From positions 124,001 to 188,000 of the forward strand of contig JBGPKL010000001.1 in NCBI GenBank assembly GCA_041485885.1: a stretch of DNA of 64,000 nucleotides, written 5' to 3'. Source of the stretch: JACQFZ01 sp041485885 (lineage in GTDB: Bacteria > Pseudomonadota > Gammaproteobacteria > Acidiferrobacterales > Sulfurifustaceae). Under the pieces are notes generated by a model. It made no database searches and had not been told where the DNA came from. It was given only the letters and a program-made list of their open reading frames with translations. Below, in pieces: positions 24,688-34,403 of this stretch. The stretch's first letter is position 1; each line of letters opens with the position of its first letter. A program made the position numbers and the translations under genes.

Positions 24688-26388
24688 ATGCAAGTCAGCG
24701 AGCGATCCAATCTTTCCGACATTTTCTATGGGCGTGTCACCGATACCCCCAACGGGCCGGCGTATCGCCAATTCGACGGTCAAGAGTGGATCGACACAAC
24801 CTGGGGCGAGGTCGGACGCGAGGCGGCGCGCTGGCAGGCGGGGTTGAAGCGCGACGGCCTGAAGGCGGGCGACCGCGTCGCGATGTGCCTGCACAATCGC
24901 CTCGAATGGGTGCTGCTCGATCAGGCGGCGATCGGGCTAGGGCTCGTGACGGTGCCCCTCTATTTCGATGACCGTCCGGAGAACATGGCGTGGTGCTTGA
25001 ATGACGCGGGCGTTCGTTTTTTGCTGATCGAGGACGGCGCGCAATGGGGCGCGCTCAAGGAACATGTGAAGACCATCGAGCGAGTCGTGTGCCTCGGCGG
25101 CAGCATTCCCGCCGATCCGCGCGTGCGGCGCCTAGCCGACTGGGCGCCGTCCGGCACGCACGATCTCGCGCGTTCGAGCGTGGCGGCGAACGAGCTTGCG
25201 ACGATCGTTTATACCTCGGGCACCACCGGGCGGCCGAAGGGCGTGATGTTGTCGCACGGCAATATCGTCAGCAACGTCGTCGCCTCCTCCAAAGTCGTGA
25301 CGATCACTTCGGCGGATCTCGGCGTTTCATTCCTGCCGATGTCGCATATGTTCGAGCGCACCGTGGGTTACTACTTGAACATCTACACCGGCGCGCAGAG
25401 CGCTTTCGCCCGTTCCATCACGCTGCTCGGCGAGGATTTGCAGACGCACAAGCCGACCATCATGGTGAGCGTGCCGCGGGTCTTCGAGCGGGTGTGGGCG
25501 GCGATGCAGCAAGCGCTACCGCCGGGAAGCTCGAAGCGCAAGCTCTTCGATCGAACCGTGGACGTCGGCTGGCGTCGCTTCAAGGGCGAGGCGACACTCA
25601 AGGATCATTTGCTCTGGCCGGTGCTCAAAACGCTCGTCGCGAAAAAAGTACAGGCGCGCATGGGTGGCCGGATTCGCAACGTATCGGTCGGCGGCGCTGC
25701 GTTTCCGCCGGAACTGGCGCGTGTCTTCATCGGGCTCGGTTTTCCGATTTTACAAGGTTACGGGCTGACCGAAACGGCGCCGGTGTTGACCACGAATCGC
25801 CCGAACGACAACGACCCGATGTCCGTCGGGCGCGCGATCGAGGGCGTCACCTTGCGTTGTGCCGACACCGGGGAGCTGCTCGCGAAGGGACCCAACGTCA
25901 TGCTCGGTTACTGGAACAACCCCGAAGCCACGCGTGCCGCCATCGATTCCGACGGGTGGTTGCATACCGGTGATATCGCCCGCATCCGCGACGGGCGCGT
26001 CTACATCACCGGGCGGATCAAGGAAATCATCGTGCTCTCGAACGGCGAGAAGCTGCCGCCCGACGACGCCGAGCAGGCGATCCTGCGCGATCCGACCTTC
26101 GAAAGCGTCATGCTGATCGGCGAGGGGCGTCCGTACCTCGGGCTCGTCTGTGTTTCGAAGGTGGAAGATCCACGCGTCCTCGCCGAGCGCGCCAATGCGC
26201 AGCTTAAAGAATTTCCGGGCTACGTCCGTATCCGCTACATCGCAAGAGTGTTGGGACCTTGGGGCCTCGAAAACGGTTTACTCACGCCGACCTTAAAGCT
26301 CAAACGCAAAGAAGCGGAGCGGCGGTTCCAAAAAGAAATCGAGGCGATGTTTGCCAAGCCTCCGATGCAAGTGAGCGGCACTAAGTAG
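24688..26388 (+). CDS. fadD: Long-chain fatty-acid--CoA ligase (AMP-forming)
   Basis: Activates fatty acids to acyl-CoA via acyl-adenylate. Motifs: P-loop YTSGTTGRPKGVMLSHGN near 175-192, YGLTETAPV near 357, GWLHTGDIARIRDGRVYITGR near 420-440, and KEIIVLSNGEKLPP, the adenylating-enzyme C-terminal hinge and lysine region. About 566 residues from the ATG at 24688; a GTG nine bases earlier is an alternative and its AAAGGA would be too close. The sequence without a long N-terminal extension looks closer to the FACS/AMP-ligase 'FAA1-like' branch than to E. coli FadD, so the symbol is functional rather than strictly orthologous. Last of the fad cluster. Confidence 0.88.
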   Translation: MQVSERSNLSDIFYGRVTDTPNGPAYRQFDGQEWIDTTWGEVGREAARWQAGLKRDGLKAGDRVAMCLHNRLEWVLLDQAAIGLGLVTVPLYFDDRPENMAWCLNDAGVRFLLIEDGAQWGALKEHVKTIERVVCLGGSIPADPRVRRLADWAPSGTHDLARSSVAANELATIVYTSGTTGRPKGVMLSHGNIVSNVVASSKVVTITSADLGVSFLPMSHMFERTVGYYLNIYTGAQSAFARSITLLGEDLQTHKPTIMVSVPRVFERVWAAMQQALPPGSSKRKLFDRTVDVGWRRFKGEATLKDHLLWPVLKTLVAKKVQARMGGRIRNVSVGGAAFPPELARVFIGLGFPILQGYGLTETAPVLTTNRPNDNDPMSVGRAIEGVTLRCADTGELLAKGPNVMLGYWNNPEATRAAIDSDGWLHTGDIARIRDGRVYITGRIKEIIVLSNGEKLPPDDAEQAILRDPTFESVMLIGEGRPYLGLVCVSKVEDPRVLAERANAQLKEFPGYVRIRYIARVLGPWGLENGLLTPTLKLKRKEAERRFQKEIEAMFAKPPMQVSGTK

Positions 26389-26454
26389 GAATCTGAATGG
26401 CGACGAGTTGAGTTGCGGCGGGTGGCACTCGGGGCGCTGTGTCACCGGCATCCG

Positions 26455-27396
26455 CTAGCGCGAAGTTGAGTTGGCCGCTTTGAGGAACGCGCGCGCGTGT
26501 TGCGCGATGGTCTCCTCGGTCAGTAAGAACACGCTCTCGTCTCCGCTACTGGTCGTGAGCCATACAAATGGCACCTCCGGAAACACGTGCTCGAGTGCAT
26601 CCCGGCTACTACCCACTTCGGCGATGAGAATGCCGTTTGGTTCCAAATGTGGCGACGCGTCGGCCAAGATGCGAACAATCAAATCCAATCCTTCCACTCC
26701 GGCGTCGAGCGCGACGATCGGCTCGAAACGGTATTCGGGCGGGAGTTTCCGCAGCTCCTCACGAGCGACGTACGGTGGATTGGTGAGAATGACGTCGTAG
26801 CGCTCCGCGGCAAGCTCGCGGTAAAGATCAGACCGCACGAGCTGCACGCGATCCAGCAAATCGTGTCGCTCAACGTTGATGCGAGCGACCGCCAATGCGT
26901 CCGTGGAAATATCGACGGCGTCGACGCGGGCTCGCGGGAACGCAACAGCCGCGGCGATCGCCATGCAACCGCTGCCGGTGCCGAGGTCGAGGAGACGGTG
27001 CACGCGCGCGGACTCGATCCAAGGCGCGAAACGCTCTCGAATAAACTCCGCGGTAAGCGATCGGGGAACGATGACGCGTTCATCGACATAGAACGAAAGC
27101 CCCGCGAACCAGGCCTCCTTAAGCAGATACGCCGTCGGCTTGCGCGTTTCGATACGCTGCTCGATGAGCGTCGCGATTCGCGTGCGCTGACCGGCATCAA
27201 GAGCGTCGCCGAGATGACGCTCGAGTTCGGATGGCGCGACCCCGAGCGCGCTTCCCGCGAGCCAGGCAGCCTCGTCCGCGGTATTCATCGTGCCGTGGCC
27301 GCAATGCACGCCGGCGTTGCTCAACTCGGTTTCGGCCCAACGGATCGCGTCACGCAGCGCGCGCGATTTGTCTATGCTTTTAATTCGCATGAGCAT
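26455..27396 (-). CDS. prmB: Ribosomal protein L3 glutamine methyltransferase
   Basis: SAM-dependent N5-glutamine methyltransferase of the HemK/PrmB family. It has DLGTGSGCMAIA (137-148) for SAM binding and the glutamine-binding NPPY at 206-209. The upstream part (AWFAGLSFYVDERVIVPRS, about 95-113) with the VPRS block is characteristic of PrmB, where PrmC would have another sequence before it. 313 residues, typical. Start at 27396 or two codons later. Divergent from the MFS gene. Confidence 0.92.
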   Translation of the reverse strand: MLMRIKSIDKSRALRDAIRWAETELSNAGVHCGHGTMNTADEAAWLAGSALGVAPSELERHLGDALDAGQRTRIATLIEQRIETRKPTAYLLKEAWFAGLSFYVDERVIVPRSLTAEFIRERFAPWIESARVHRLLDLGTGSGCMAIAAAVAFPRARVDAVDISTDALAVARINVERHDLLDRVQLVRSDLYRELAAERYDVILTNPPYVAREELRKLPPEYRFEPIVALDAGVEGLDLIVRILADASPHLEPNGILIAEVGSSRDALEHVFPEVPFVWLTTSSGDESVFLLTEETIAQHARAFLKAANSTSR

Positions 27397-27433
27397 GCGA
27401 TAATAGCTTAACGGTCCACAAAGAGTTCCAGCG

Positions 27434-28711
27434 ATGACGGTAGCACCAGCAACGAGTGGGCGGCGCGAGATCGAGGTAGTCGCGCTTATCGGTTTCGCGC
27501 ACAGCGTTTCCCATTTTTTTCAGTTGATGATGCCGGCGCTCTTCCCGTGGCTCCTGCGCGAGTTTGATCTTACGTTTACGCAGCTCGGTGTGACGACCGC
27601 CGTCTTCTTTACGGTTTCCGGCGTCGGTCAGGTCGTCGCCGGATTCGTCGTAGACCGCGTCGGCGCGCGCCGGGCGTTACTGGGTGGAATCGTGCTGCTC
27701 GGTACTGCCGGCGTCATACTTGGGTTTGCGCCGAACTATGCCACGCTTATTCTCGCCGCGGCCGTCGCCGGCGCGGGCAACTCCGTTTTTCATCCGGCCG
27801 ACTTTACATTGCTCAATCGTAATGTGTCGGGGCCGCGCCTGGGGCATGCGTTCTCGGTGCACGGGCTTTCCGGGAATCTGGGCTATGCGGCCGCTCCCGT
27901 GTTCATGGCCGGCATCGCGCTCGCCGTAGACTGGCGCACCGCGGCATTCGCCGCCGCGGGTTTGTCCGTCGCCGCGCTCCTGCCGCTATTGATTCGCCGT
28001 CGGGCCATCACGCCGGAGCCTCATAGCGAGGCCGCGCATCCGGCGTCGGTCGACGGGAAGCCTTCGGCGTTCGCGTTCCTCGGCACCGGCGCGGTGTGGC
28101 TCTGTTTCGTGTTTTTTCTCGTGATCACGGCGGCGGCGGCCGGATTGCAAAACTTCGGACCGCTCGCGCTGCACCATCTCTACGGCATGTCGCTCGCCGC
28201 CGCCGCCTCCGCACTCACCGCTATGCTCCTCGGCGGCGCTGCCGGCATGGCGGTCGGCGGCTTCTTGGTCGCACGCAATGAAGTGCATGATCGCCTTATT
28301 GCCGTCGTGCTCGTCTGCGCCGGGATTTTTGCGCTCGGCCTTGCGAGCGGCGCCGCGCCCGTGTGGAGCGTGACGGTGCTGATGGCGGGACTCGGATTTT
28401 GTACCGGCATGGCCGGCCCGTCGCGCGACATGCTCGTGCGCCGCGCGGCGACCGCCCGCTTCGGAGCCAGTGCGTACGGTCGGGTTTATGGTTTCGTTTA
28501 TTCCGGGCTCGACGTCGGCTTCGCGCTTTCGCCCGTCCTCCTATTCGGACCGTTGATGGATGCCGGCCGGTTCGCTGCGGTTTTGATCGCGGTGGCGGTG
28601 TTGCAGTGTTTCGCCGTTCTCGCGGCGCTCTCGGTCGGGCGTGGGGTGGCGGTCGCTCCGATGCCGACAGCTGTTCCTCTCGGGCAGTCACCGGGCCGAG
28701 ACGTCGCTTAA
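27434..28711 (+). CDS. Major facilitator superfamily transporter
   Basis: A 425-residue carrier with twelve predicted membrane helices. After helix 2 comes the MFS signature region (GFVVDRVGARRALLGG, about 70-85), which fits the GxxxDRxGRR motif. It begins with a short cytoplasmic tail and a histidine/serine-rich first helix (GFAHSVSHFFQLMMPALF). This opening recalls MFS proteins related to fosmidomycin-resistance transporters, from memory only. Substrate unknown. It converges with the malic enzyme gene, leaving 14 bp between them. Confidence 0.85.
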   Translation: MTVAPATSGRREIEVVALIGFAHSVSHFFQLMMPALFPWLLREFDLTFTQLGVTTAVFFTVSGVGQVVAGFVVDRVGARRALLGGIVLLGTAGVILGFAPNYATLILAAAVAGAGNSVFHPADFTLLNRNVSGPRLGHAFSVHGLSGNLGYAAAPVFMAGIALAVDWRTAAFAAAGLSVAALLPLLIRRRAITPEPHSEAAHPASVDGKPSAFAFLGTGAVWLCFVFFLVITAAAAGLQNFGPLALHHLYGMSLAAAASALTAMLLGGAAGMAVGGFLVARNEVHDRLIAVVLVCAGIFALGLASGAAPVWSVTVLMAGLGFCTGMAGPSRDMLVRRAATARFGASAYGRVYGFVYSGLDVGFALSPVLLFGPLMDAGRFAAVLIAVAVLQCFAVLAALSVGRGVAVAPMPTAVPLGQSPGRDVA

Positions 28712-28725
28712 CCCCGTTGCTTTGG

Positions 28726-29979
28726 CTAAGTCCCGTAGCGCGAGTAGTGCGCGGGATATCCCACGCGCGCCACGCCGCTCGCGACCGCCGCCTGGGCGAC
28801 CGCGGACGAAATAGCGCGAAGCAAGCGTGGATCGAACGGTTTCGGAATGATGTATTCCGGACCGAACGCCAGCCGCTCGAGGCGATACGCGTGCAGGACT
28901 TCCATCGGCACCGGCGCGCGCGCCAATTCCACCAGCGCGCGCACGGCGGCCGCGCACATCGCCGGGTTGATGCAGCGCGCGCGTACGTCGAGCGCGCCGC
29001 GAAAAATATACGGAAAACCGAGAGCATTGTTTATTTGATTGGGATAATCCGTGCGCCCGGTGGCCATGATCAAATCCTGCCGCGCCGCATGCGCCGCTTC
29101 CGGCATGATCTCGGGGTCTGGGTTCGCCAGCGCGAACACGATCGGACGTGCCGCCATGGCGCGCAGCATTTCGGGTGTAACCAGGTTTGCCGCGGCGACG
29201 CCGATGAAGACATCCGCGCCACGCATGGCATCGAGCAGCGTGCGGTGGTCGGTCTTTCGAGCGAACGGGCGCTTGAACGACGTGAGATCGTTGCGCGTGT
29301 CCTCTACCACGCCTTTGGTGTCGATCAGCACGACCTGCTCGCGCTTGGCGCCGAGCGCGACGAGTAAATTGATCGAGGCGATCCCCGCCGAGCCCGCGCC
29401 TAGACACACGATCGAAATATCTTCGAGCCGCTTGCGTTGCAGCTCAAGCGCGTTGGTGAGACCGGCGGCGATCACGATGGCGGTGCCGTGCTGGTCGTCA
29501 TGGAACACCGGGATGTCGAGCCGCTCGATGAGCGCCTTCTCGATTTCGAAACACTCCGGCGCGCGGATGTCTTCGAGGTTGATGCCGCCGAACGTCGGCG
29601 CGATGTGCACCACGGTTTCGATGAAGGCTTGCGTGGTCGGCGCGCTGATCTCGATGTCGAACACGTCGATGCCGGCGAAATTCTTGAAGAGTATCGCCTT
29701 ACCTTCCATGACCGGTTTGGCCGCGAGCGGACCGGCCTTGCCGAGGCCGAGCACCGCGGTGCCGTCGGTGATGACGGCTACGAGGTTGCCCTTGTTCGTG
29801 TAACGATAAACCAGCTCCGGATTTCGGACGATGGCGCGCACGGGTTCGGCGACGCCGGGTGTGTAAGCGAGCGCGAGCTCCGCTTGGGTCGTGCATGGCT
29901 TTGAAGACTCGACACGAATCTTTCCGGGGGTCGGCAACGCGTGATAGTCGAGCGCGGCCTGCTCGAAATCCTTTTTCAT
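28726..29979 (-). CDS. NAD(P)-dependent malic enzyme, short form
   Basis: Oxidative decarboxylation of malate to pyruvate, giving NAD(P)H. Features: YTPGVAEPVRAI near residue 40, GKAGPLAAKPVMEGKAILFK near 80-100, IDVFDIEI, the EDI...CFEIEKAL metal-binding block, FHDDQHGTA near 138-146 and the dinucleotide motif GAGSAGIASINLL near 172. At 417 residues it has only the malic enzyme part and lacks the phosphotransacetylase-like C-terminal domain of MaeB-type proteins. Which cofactor is preferred cannot be decided here. Acetyl-CoA from the fad pathway could make it useful for gluconeogenesis or NADPH supply. Confidence 0.93.
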   Translation of the reverse strand: MKKDFEQAALDYHALPTPGKIRVESSKPCTTQAELALAYTPGVAEPVRAIVRNPELVYRYTNKGNLVAVITDGTAVLGLGKAGPLAAKPVMEGKAILFKNFAGIDVFDIEISAPTTQAFIETVVHIAPTFGGINLEDIRAPECFEIEKALIERLDIPVFHDDQHGTAIVIAAGLTNALELQRKRLEDISIVCLGAGSAGIASINLLVALGAKREQVVLIDTKGVVEDTRNDLTSFKRPFARKTDHRTLLDAMRGADVFIGVAAANLVTPEMLRAMAARPIVFALANPDPEIMPEAAHAARQDLIMATGRTDYPNQINNALGFPYIFRGALDVRARCINPAMCAAAVRALVELARAPVPMEVLHAYRLERLAFGPEYIIPKPFDPRLLRAISSAVAQAAVASGVARVGYPAHYSRYGT

Positions 29980-29989
29980 GAATGTGACT

Positions 29990-31456
29990 CTATTGAATCG
30001 TCTTGAGGGTTTCGCCGGCCTCGGGTTCGCCGGTCGGGAATTTGTTATTGATTAATCGTAGCACCGACTCGGCATCATTAGGCAGCGGCGATTTTGCCCC
30101 GAGCGTGGCGAAGGTATCGCCGGCGCCGGCGCGCACCGTGCGCACCTGCAGTCCCTCGGCAATCGGTTTTTCCTCCGGATTTAGGGCACGCAGGCTGCGC
30201 GCCGTCGCGAGGAACTGCTGGTCATACCGAGCGAACGCGGCGTCGGTTTTCGCCGCCGCGAGAAACAGGAACGCGCGATTTTCGTGGTAGACGACGGACG
30301 CTCGCGTCTTCCCGCGGCCGAAGGGCGTTGCCATGCGCGCGATGCCGGAATACGAGGGAAGCGACGTTCCGGCAAGAGCCGCCGCGTCTTGGAGATAATC
30401 GACCTTAAGCAGCGCCTTCAGGTACTCTTCGGGCGCTACCGGTTTGTTCAGGTCTGCGCTGCGCAGTTGTAATACCGCATCGCCCCCTTGGCTCTGAGCG
30501 GTTACTGCACTGGGGGCGTTTCCGACCTGCCAACCTTCTGGAAATTGAACGGCTAAATTCATATCGCGGTGGTAAAACGCGGACTTACGCCGCACACCGG
30601 CCTTCGGACTGTCGCCGTAGCGCAAGCCGTCGATGTGTTGCAAGTACTCATCGCGCCCGATGCGCGTCGTCGACGCGGTCTTCGCCTGTTTCGCCTCGGT
30701 GACCACTTCTTGCAGGCGTTGATCGGCGCTCGGGTGACTCGCAAACACACCGTGGTAGTTGCGCGGCTCGCGGCCTTCCGTTTTGGCGCGCTCCTTTTCG
30801 AATTCCTCCTGGTTCTTGAGGACGCCGATCACGCTGATCATGGCATCCGGGTCGTAGGCGTTGCGCGCGAGATATTCGGCGCCGAGCCGGTCCGCTTCCA
30901 GCTCGTGATCGCGACCGTAGCCGCTCAAGAGCGCGCCGCCGATGACATTGAAAAGATTCTGCCCGGCGTTACCGAGGAAAATCGTCGCGACCATCTGGCC
31001 GGCGGTGGCGGCGCTGTACTGACGCACCGAATGCCGTGCCGTCACGTGTCCGACCTCGTGACCGAGGACCGCCGCGAGCTCCGCTTCGGAACTTAGGTAA
31101 GCAAGAATCCCACGCGTGATGTAAACGTACCCGCCCGGAAGGGCGAAGGCATTGACGTCGGGCGTGTCGATGACGGTGAAGCGATAAACCAGGTCTGGGC
31201 GGTGGCTGCTACGCGCCACGCGCTCGCCCACTTGTTGCACATACGTCTGGAGCGCCGCGTCGTCGTACACGCCGTACTGCGCGCGTACCTTGGGATCACT
31301 GGCGCGACCGAGCTGGATCTCTTTCGCCTCGGTCATCATGACGAAATCGGGGGTTCCGCTCACCGGGTTCAGCGCGCACCCGCTAAGCGAGCCGGCTAGA
31401 GCAAGCGCGCACCAGAGACAGACGCGGCGGACAAGCGGGGTTGAGGCGGCGATCAC
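29990..31456 (-). CDS. M48-family metalloprotease, outer-membrane-associated lipoprotein
   Basis: A 488-residue zinc protease. The signal peptide ends in a lipobox LSGC with C27, so it should be lipid-anchored. The zinc site is HEVGH at 133-137, with the third ligand in the ELEAD block at 185-189. The C-terminal 230 residues form a separate domain without TPR pattern. BepA/YfgC and LoiP of E. coli are relatives, involved in outer-membrane protein quality control, and a similar task is likely. The start is a GTG at 31456 that shares one base with the stop codon of the upstream nuclease gene. Confidence 0.88.
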   Translation of the reverse strand: MIAASTPLVRRVCLWCALALAGSLSGCALNPVSGTPDFVMMTEAKEIQLGRASDPKVRAQYGVYDDAALQTYVQQVGERVARSSHRPDLVYRFTVIDTPDVNAFALPGGYVYITRGILAYLSSEAELAAVLGHEVGHVTARHSVRQYSAATAGQMVATIFLGNAGQNLFNVIGGALLSGYGRDHELEADRLGAEYLARNAYDPDAMISVIGVLKNQEEFEKERAKTEGREPRNYHGVFASHPSADQRLQEVVTEAKQAKTASTTRIGRDEYLQHIDGLRYGDSPKAGVRRKSAFYHRDMNLAVQFPEGWQVGNAPSAVTAQSQGGDAVLQLRSADLNKPVAPEEYLKALLKVDYLQDAAALAGTSLPSYSGIARMATPFGRGKTRASVVYHENRAFLFLAAAKTDAAFARYDQQFLATARSLRALNPEEKPIAEGLQVRTVRAGAGDTFATLGAKSPLPNDAESVLRLINNKFPTGEPEAGETLKTIQ

Positions 31457-32223
31457 TACAATACTTCCAGCATGGCGGGGTGGGTAATGCGCATGCGCGC
31501 GCTATATTTATACTCCGCGAGCCAGCCGCGCGCCAAGACGCGTTTCCCAAGCAGAGATTGTCGCGCCGGTAGCGACGCGTAAACGTCTCGCGGCAGCCAC
31601 AGGTGGACTCTCGGCGACAGGGCAACCTCAACGCCGGTGGCTCGGTTTCGAATCGCCATCACGGTTCCCGACAACCTAAGGAAACCGTACTGCGCAGGGG
31701 AGACACGCTCGGCGGAGACTGGCTCGTACTCAGGACGTCCCCAAACTCCAAGACGGGTAGTACGGGCGTGCGACTCGGCCGAACGATAGAGCGGTAGGCG
31801 GCTGACGTTCGGCGGGATGGCGATGAACCACGCGTAGCCTTCGCGTAGCAGGATGTCCTGCAGGTCTCGTCCGTCAGGAAGCACGGCATACGCGAGCGTG
31901 CGTCCGTAGCGGTCGAGGCGCTCGCGATCGTAAACCAACCGTATGGTCTGTCCACGGGTAAGCGCCGTCGCTCGCTCGCGCGCCGCTCGCGCGAGCGGCT
32001 GATCCGCCGCTCCGTTTTTGCCGAGCTCAGGGGTGTTGATTCCGATCAGCCGGACTTGACGTCCGTCCGCCAGAAGCAGACTGTCTCCGTCGAGCGCCCA
32101 TCGCACCGATGCGGCTTCGGCGTCGGTCGTGCGCGCGTCGGCCGCGGACGCGAGCAGCGACAGCGCGCAAGCAAAAAGGGCGCTCGCGCGGAGCGCCGCT
32201 CTTATGAATGCACGGCGACGCAA
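31456..32223 (-). CDS. Secreted thermonuclease-like (SNase) protein
   Basis: A 255-residue protein with a twin-arginine-free signal peptide (about 1-28, ending SAADA) and a staphylococcal-nuclease fold: VRWALDGDSLLLADG, VRLIGINTPELGK (with the catalytic Arg and Glu; the calcium-site Asp is Asn here, common in bacterial relatives) and DRYGRTLAYAVLPDG with the second Arg. The last 70 residues are an extra region with GFLRLSGTVMAI. It starts with TTG immediately after the rpmE stop; no ATG fits the signal peptide better. Probably exported DNA/RNA degradation or nutrient scavenging. It is co-transcribed with the M48 protease. Confidence 0.82.
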   Translation of the reverse strand: MRRRAFIRAALRASALFACALSLLASAADARTTDAEAASVRWALDGDSLLLADGRQVRLIGINTPELGKNGAADQPLARAARERATALTRGQTIRLVYDRERLDRYGRTLAYAVLPDGRDLQDILLREGYAWFIAIPPNVSRLPLYRSAESHARTTRLGVWGRPEYEPVSAERVSPAQYGFLRLSGTVMAIRNRATGVEVALSPRVHLWLPRDVYASLPARQSLLGKRVLARGWLAEYKYSARMRITHPAMLEVL

Positions 32224-32427
32224 TTACTTCTTGGCGTACTTCTGACGGAACTTCTCGACTCGGCCTTCGGTGTCGACGATCTTCTGCTTGCCGGTGTAGA
32301 ACGGATGGCACTTCGCGCAAACTTCCACGTGCAGGTCGCGACCGGCGGTGGAGCGCGTCTTGAAGCTGTTGCCGCACGCACAGGTGACGGTGATCTCTTG
32401 GTACGCGGGATGAATTCCGGCCTTCAT
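32224..32427 (-). CDS. rpmE: 50S ribosomal protein L31
   Basis: 67-residue zinc-binding type L31: MKAGIHPAYQEI at the start, C16 and C18 in TCACGNSF and C37 and C40 in VCAKCHPFYTGK. I chose the ATG at 32427 with GAGGTG upstream; an earlier ATG adds 34 non-L31 residues. Presence of all four cysteines indicates the C+ form that serves as a zinc store and is replaced under zinc starvation by a C- paralogue, which is not in this window. The gene sits between rho and the nuclease on the same strand. Confidence 0.96.
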   Translation of the reverse strand: MKAGIHPAYQEITVTCACGNSFKTRSTAGRDLHVEVCAKCHPFYTGKQKIVDTEGRVEKFRQKYAKK

Positions 32428-32587
32428 CTGACACCTCAGCGATTTGCCGCCGGCCAGCGGCGATTCTAGGGGCGCGTAGTTTACCGACTGTTTTGGCGCC
32501 CGGCTAGACACGTGAGGGCGGCAGAGCAACCTCGACAGTCCCCGTTTCGCCGGGTTTTGCCGTTGCGCTCGGGACGCGGGCGCTTAA

Positions 32588-33859
32588 CTAGCGCTTCATC
32601 GAGTCGAAGAACTCTCCGTTGTTCTTGGTGGCGCGCAGTTTTTCGAGCAAGAACTCGGACGCCTCGAGCTCGTCCATTTGATGCAGCAGTTTGCGCAGGA
32701 TCCAAGTCTTCTGCAGCTCATCCGGCGGCAATAGCAATTCTTCGCGGCGAGTGCCGGAGCGGTTGATGTTGATCGAGGGGTAAACGCGCTTCTCGGACAG
32801 GCGGCGGTCGAGATGTATCTCCATGTTGCCGGTGCCTTTGAACTCTTCGTAAATCACGTCGTCCATTTTCGAACCGGTATCGATCAACGCGGTCGCGATG
32901 ATCGTCAGGCTTCCGCCCTCTTCGATATTGCGCGCCGCGCCGAAGAATCGCTTGGGCCGCTGGAGCGCGTTCGCGTCGACGCCGCCGGTGAGCACCTTGC
33001 CCGACGCCGGCACCACGGTGTTGTAAGCGCGCGCCAAGCGGGTGATCGAATCGAGCAAGATAATGACGGCTTTCTTGTGCTCGACCAGACGCTTCGCCTT
33101 TTCGATTACCATCTCGGCGACCTGTACGTGCCGCGCCGCCGGCTCATCGAACGTCGAGGCGATCACTTCGCCGCGTACCGAGCGTTGCATCTCAGTGACT
33201 TCTTCCGGGCGTTCGTCGATCAGGAGCACCATCAACATGCATTCCGGATGGTTCCCGGTGATCGAGTGAGCGATGTTCTGCAGCATGACCGTCTTGCCGG
33301 CCTTAGGGGGTGAGACGATCAGGCCGCGCTGGCCTTTCCCGATGGGCGCGATGAGATCGATGACACGAGACGTCAGATTTTCGCTGGACGCGTTATCGCG
33401 CTCGAGTCCCATGCGATCATTGGGATGCAGCGGCGTTAGGTTCTCGAACAGGACCTTGTTTTTCGCTTCCTCCGGCAGCTGAAAGTTGATCTCCTCGACT
33501 TTGAGCAGCGCGAAATAGCGCTCGGATTCCTTCGGCGGGCGAATATTTCCCTTCACGGTATCGCCGGTGCGCAAGTTAAAGCGCCGAATCTGGGAAGGTG
33601 AAACGTAGATATCGTCCGGTCCCGCGAGGTACGAGCTGTCGCCTGAGCGCAAGAAGCCGAAACCGTCTTGCAAGATCTCGACCACACCCTCGCCGACGAT
33701 ATCCTCGCCCTTTTTTGCCTGGGCCTTGAGGATGGCGAAGATCAGATCCTGTTTGCGCAACCGGCTGCCGCCTTCAAGATCGAGCGCGCTCGCCATTTCC
33801 GCCAGCTCGGTTGCCGGTTTCTTCTTAAGTTCCGAGAGATTCATCAAGGTTGGGGTCAT
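32588..33859 (-). CDS. rho: Transcription termination factor Rho
   Basis: Hexameric RNA-dependent ATPase ending transcripts without hairpin terminators. N-terminal MNLSELKKKPATELAEMA and LRKQDLIFAILK, a cold-shock-like RNA-binding domain with EILQDGFGFLRSGDSSYLAGPDDIYVS in pieces at about 61-87, Walker A PPKAGKT at 184-190, Walker B VLLIDERPEEVTEM, and Q-loop residues typical of Rho. 423 residues; starting at the sixth codon (33844) would give the exact E. coli-like N-terminus. A hairpin at 33871-33893 lies directly in front of its ribosome-binding site. Confidence 0.97.
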   Translation of the reverse strand: MTPTLMNLSELKKKPATELAEMASALDLEGGSRLRKQDLIFAILKAQAKKGEDIVGEGVVEILQDGFGFLRSGDSSYLAGPDDIYVSPSQIRRFNLRTGDTVKGNIRPPKESERYFALLKVEEINFQLPEEAKNKVLFENLTPLHPNDRMGLERDNASSENLTSRVIDLIAPIGKGQRGLIVSPPKAGKTVMLQNIAHSITGNHPECMLMVLLIDERPEEVTEMQRSVRGEVIASTFDEPAARHVQVAEMVIEKAKRLVEHKKAVIILLDSITRLARAYNTVVPASGKVLTGGVDANALQRPKRFFGAARNIEEGGSLTIIATALIDTGSKMDDVIYEEFKGTGNMEIHLDRRLSEKRVYPSININRSGTRREELLLPPDELQKTWILRKLLHQMDELEASEFLLEKLRATKNNGEFFDSMKR

Positions 33860-33870
33860 TGCGTCCGCCG

Positions 33871-33893
33871 TTTCAGGGACACGAGCCCTGAAA
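33871..33893 (-). promoter_or_regulatory. Leader hairpin in front of rho
   Basis: Inverted repeat TTTCAGGG / CCCTGAAA with a seven-base loop, ending 11 bp before the rho start codon and next to its purine-rich GGCGGA ribosome-binding site. In mRNA it would form a stem that could affect ribosome access. Rho autoregulates in other bacteria, so a control role is reasonable but only inferred. Confidence 0.5.
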
Positions 33894-34051
33894 TTTACCC
33901 GCCGGAAAGTTCCGGGGGCCTAGATAAGAAGGGTTAAAAGAAAAAGGGAGTAGGAATTTATATTAAAAAGGGAAGCTCGCGCTCGCCTAAATAAACATTA
34001 TCACCTGTTTTGGGGTTCGTCCAGTACAAGCGTCCGGGCGGCATTGCCGAA

Positions 34052-34378
34052 TTACAGATGGCCATCCAAGAACGCGGATAGTTGTGACTTCGACACTGCA
34101 CCGACCTTGGTCGCCTCCACGCTGCCGTTTTTAAAAAGCATCAGCGTAGGTATGCCGCGGATGCCATACTTAGGTGGAGTCGACGGGTTCTCGTCGATGT
34201 TAAGCTTGGTCACCTTGAGTCGACCTATGTATTCACGTGCAATTTCCTCCAGCACGGGCGCGATCATCTTGCACGGTCCGCACCATTCAGCCCAATAGTC
34301 GACCAATACCGGTCCCTGACTCTTTAGCACTTCCTGCTCGAAGGTGCCGTCCGTAACGCTAACAATGCCTGCGCTCAT
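34052..34378 (-). CDS. trxA: Thioredoxin 1
   Basis: 108-residue cytosolic disulfide reductase with the canonical site W32-C33-G-P-C36-K in WAEWCGPCKM, the buried Asp in VLVDYW, and the cis-proline in GIRGIPTLMLFK. Starting ATG at 34378 with standard thioredoxin length; upstream frame codes for non-thioredoxin sequence. It lies divergent from rhlB and upstream of rho on the same strand, the same trio as in E. coli (rhlB, trxA, rho). Confidence 0.97.
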   Translation of the reverse strand: MSAGIVSVTDGTFEQEVLKSQGPVLVDYWAEWCGPCKMIAPVLEEIAREYIGRLKVTKLNIDENPSTPPKYGIRGIPTLMLFKNGSVEATKVGAVSKSQLSAFLDGHL

Positions 34379-34403
34379 GAGTACAGATTCTCCGTCTTTA
34401 CGG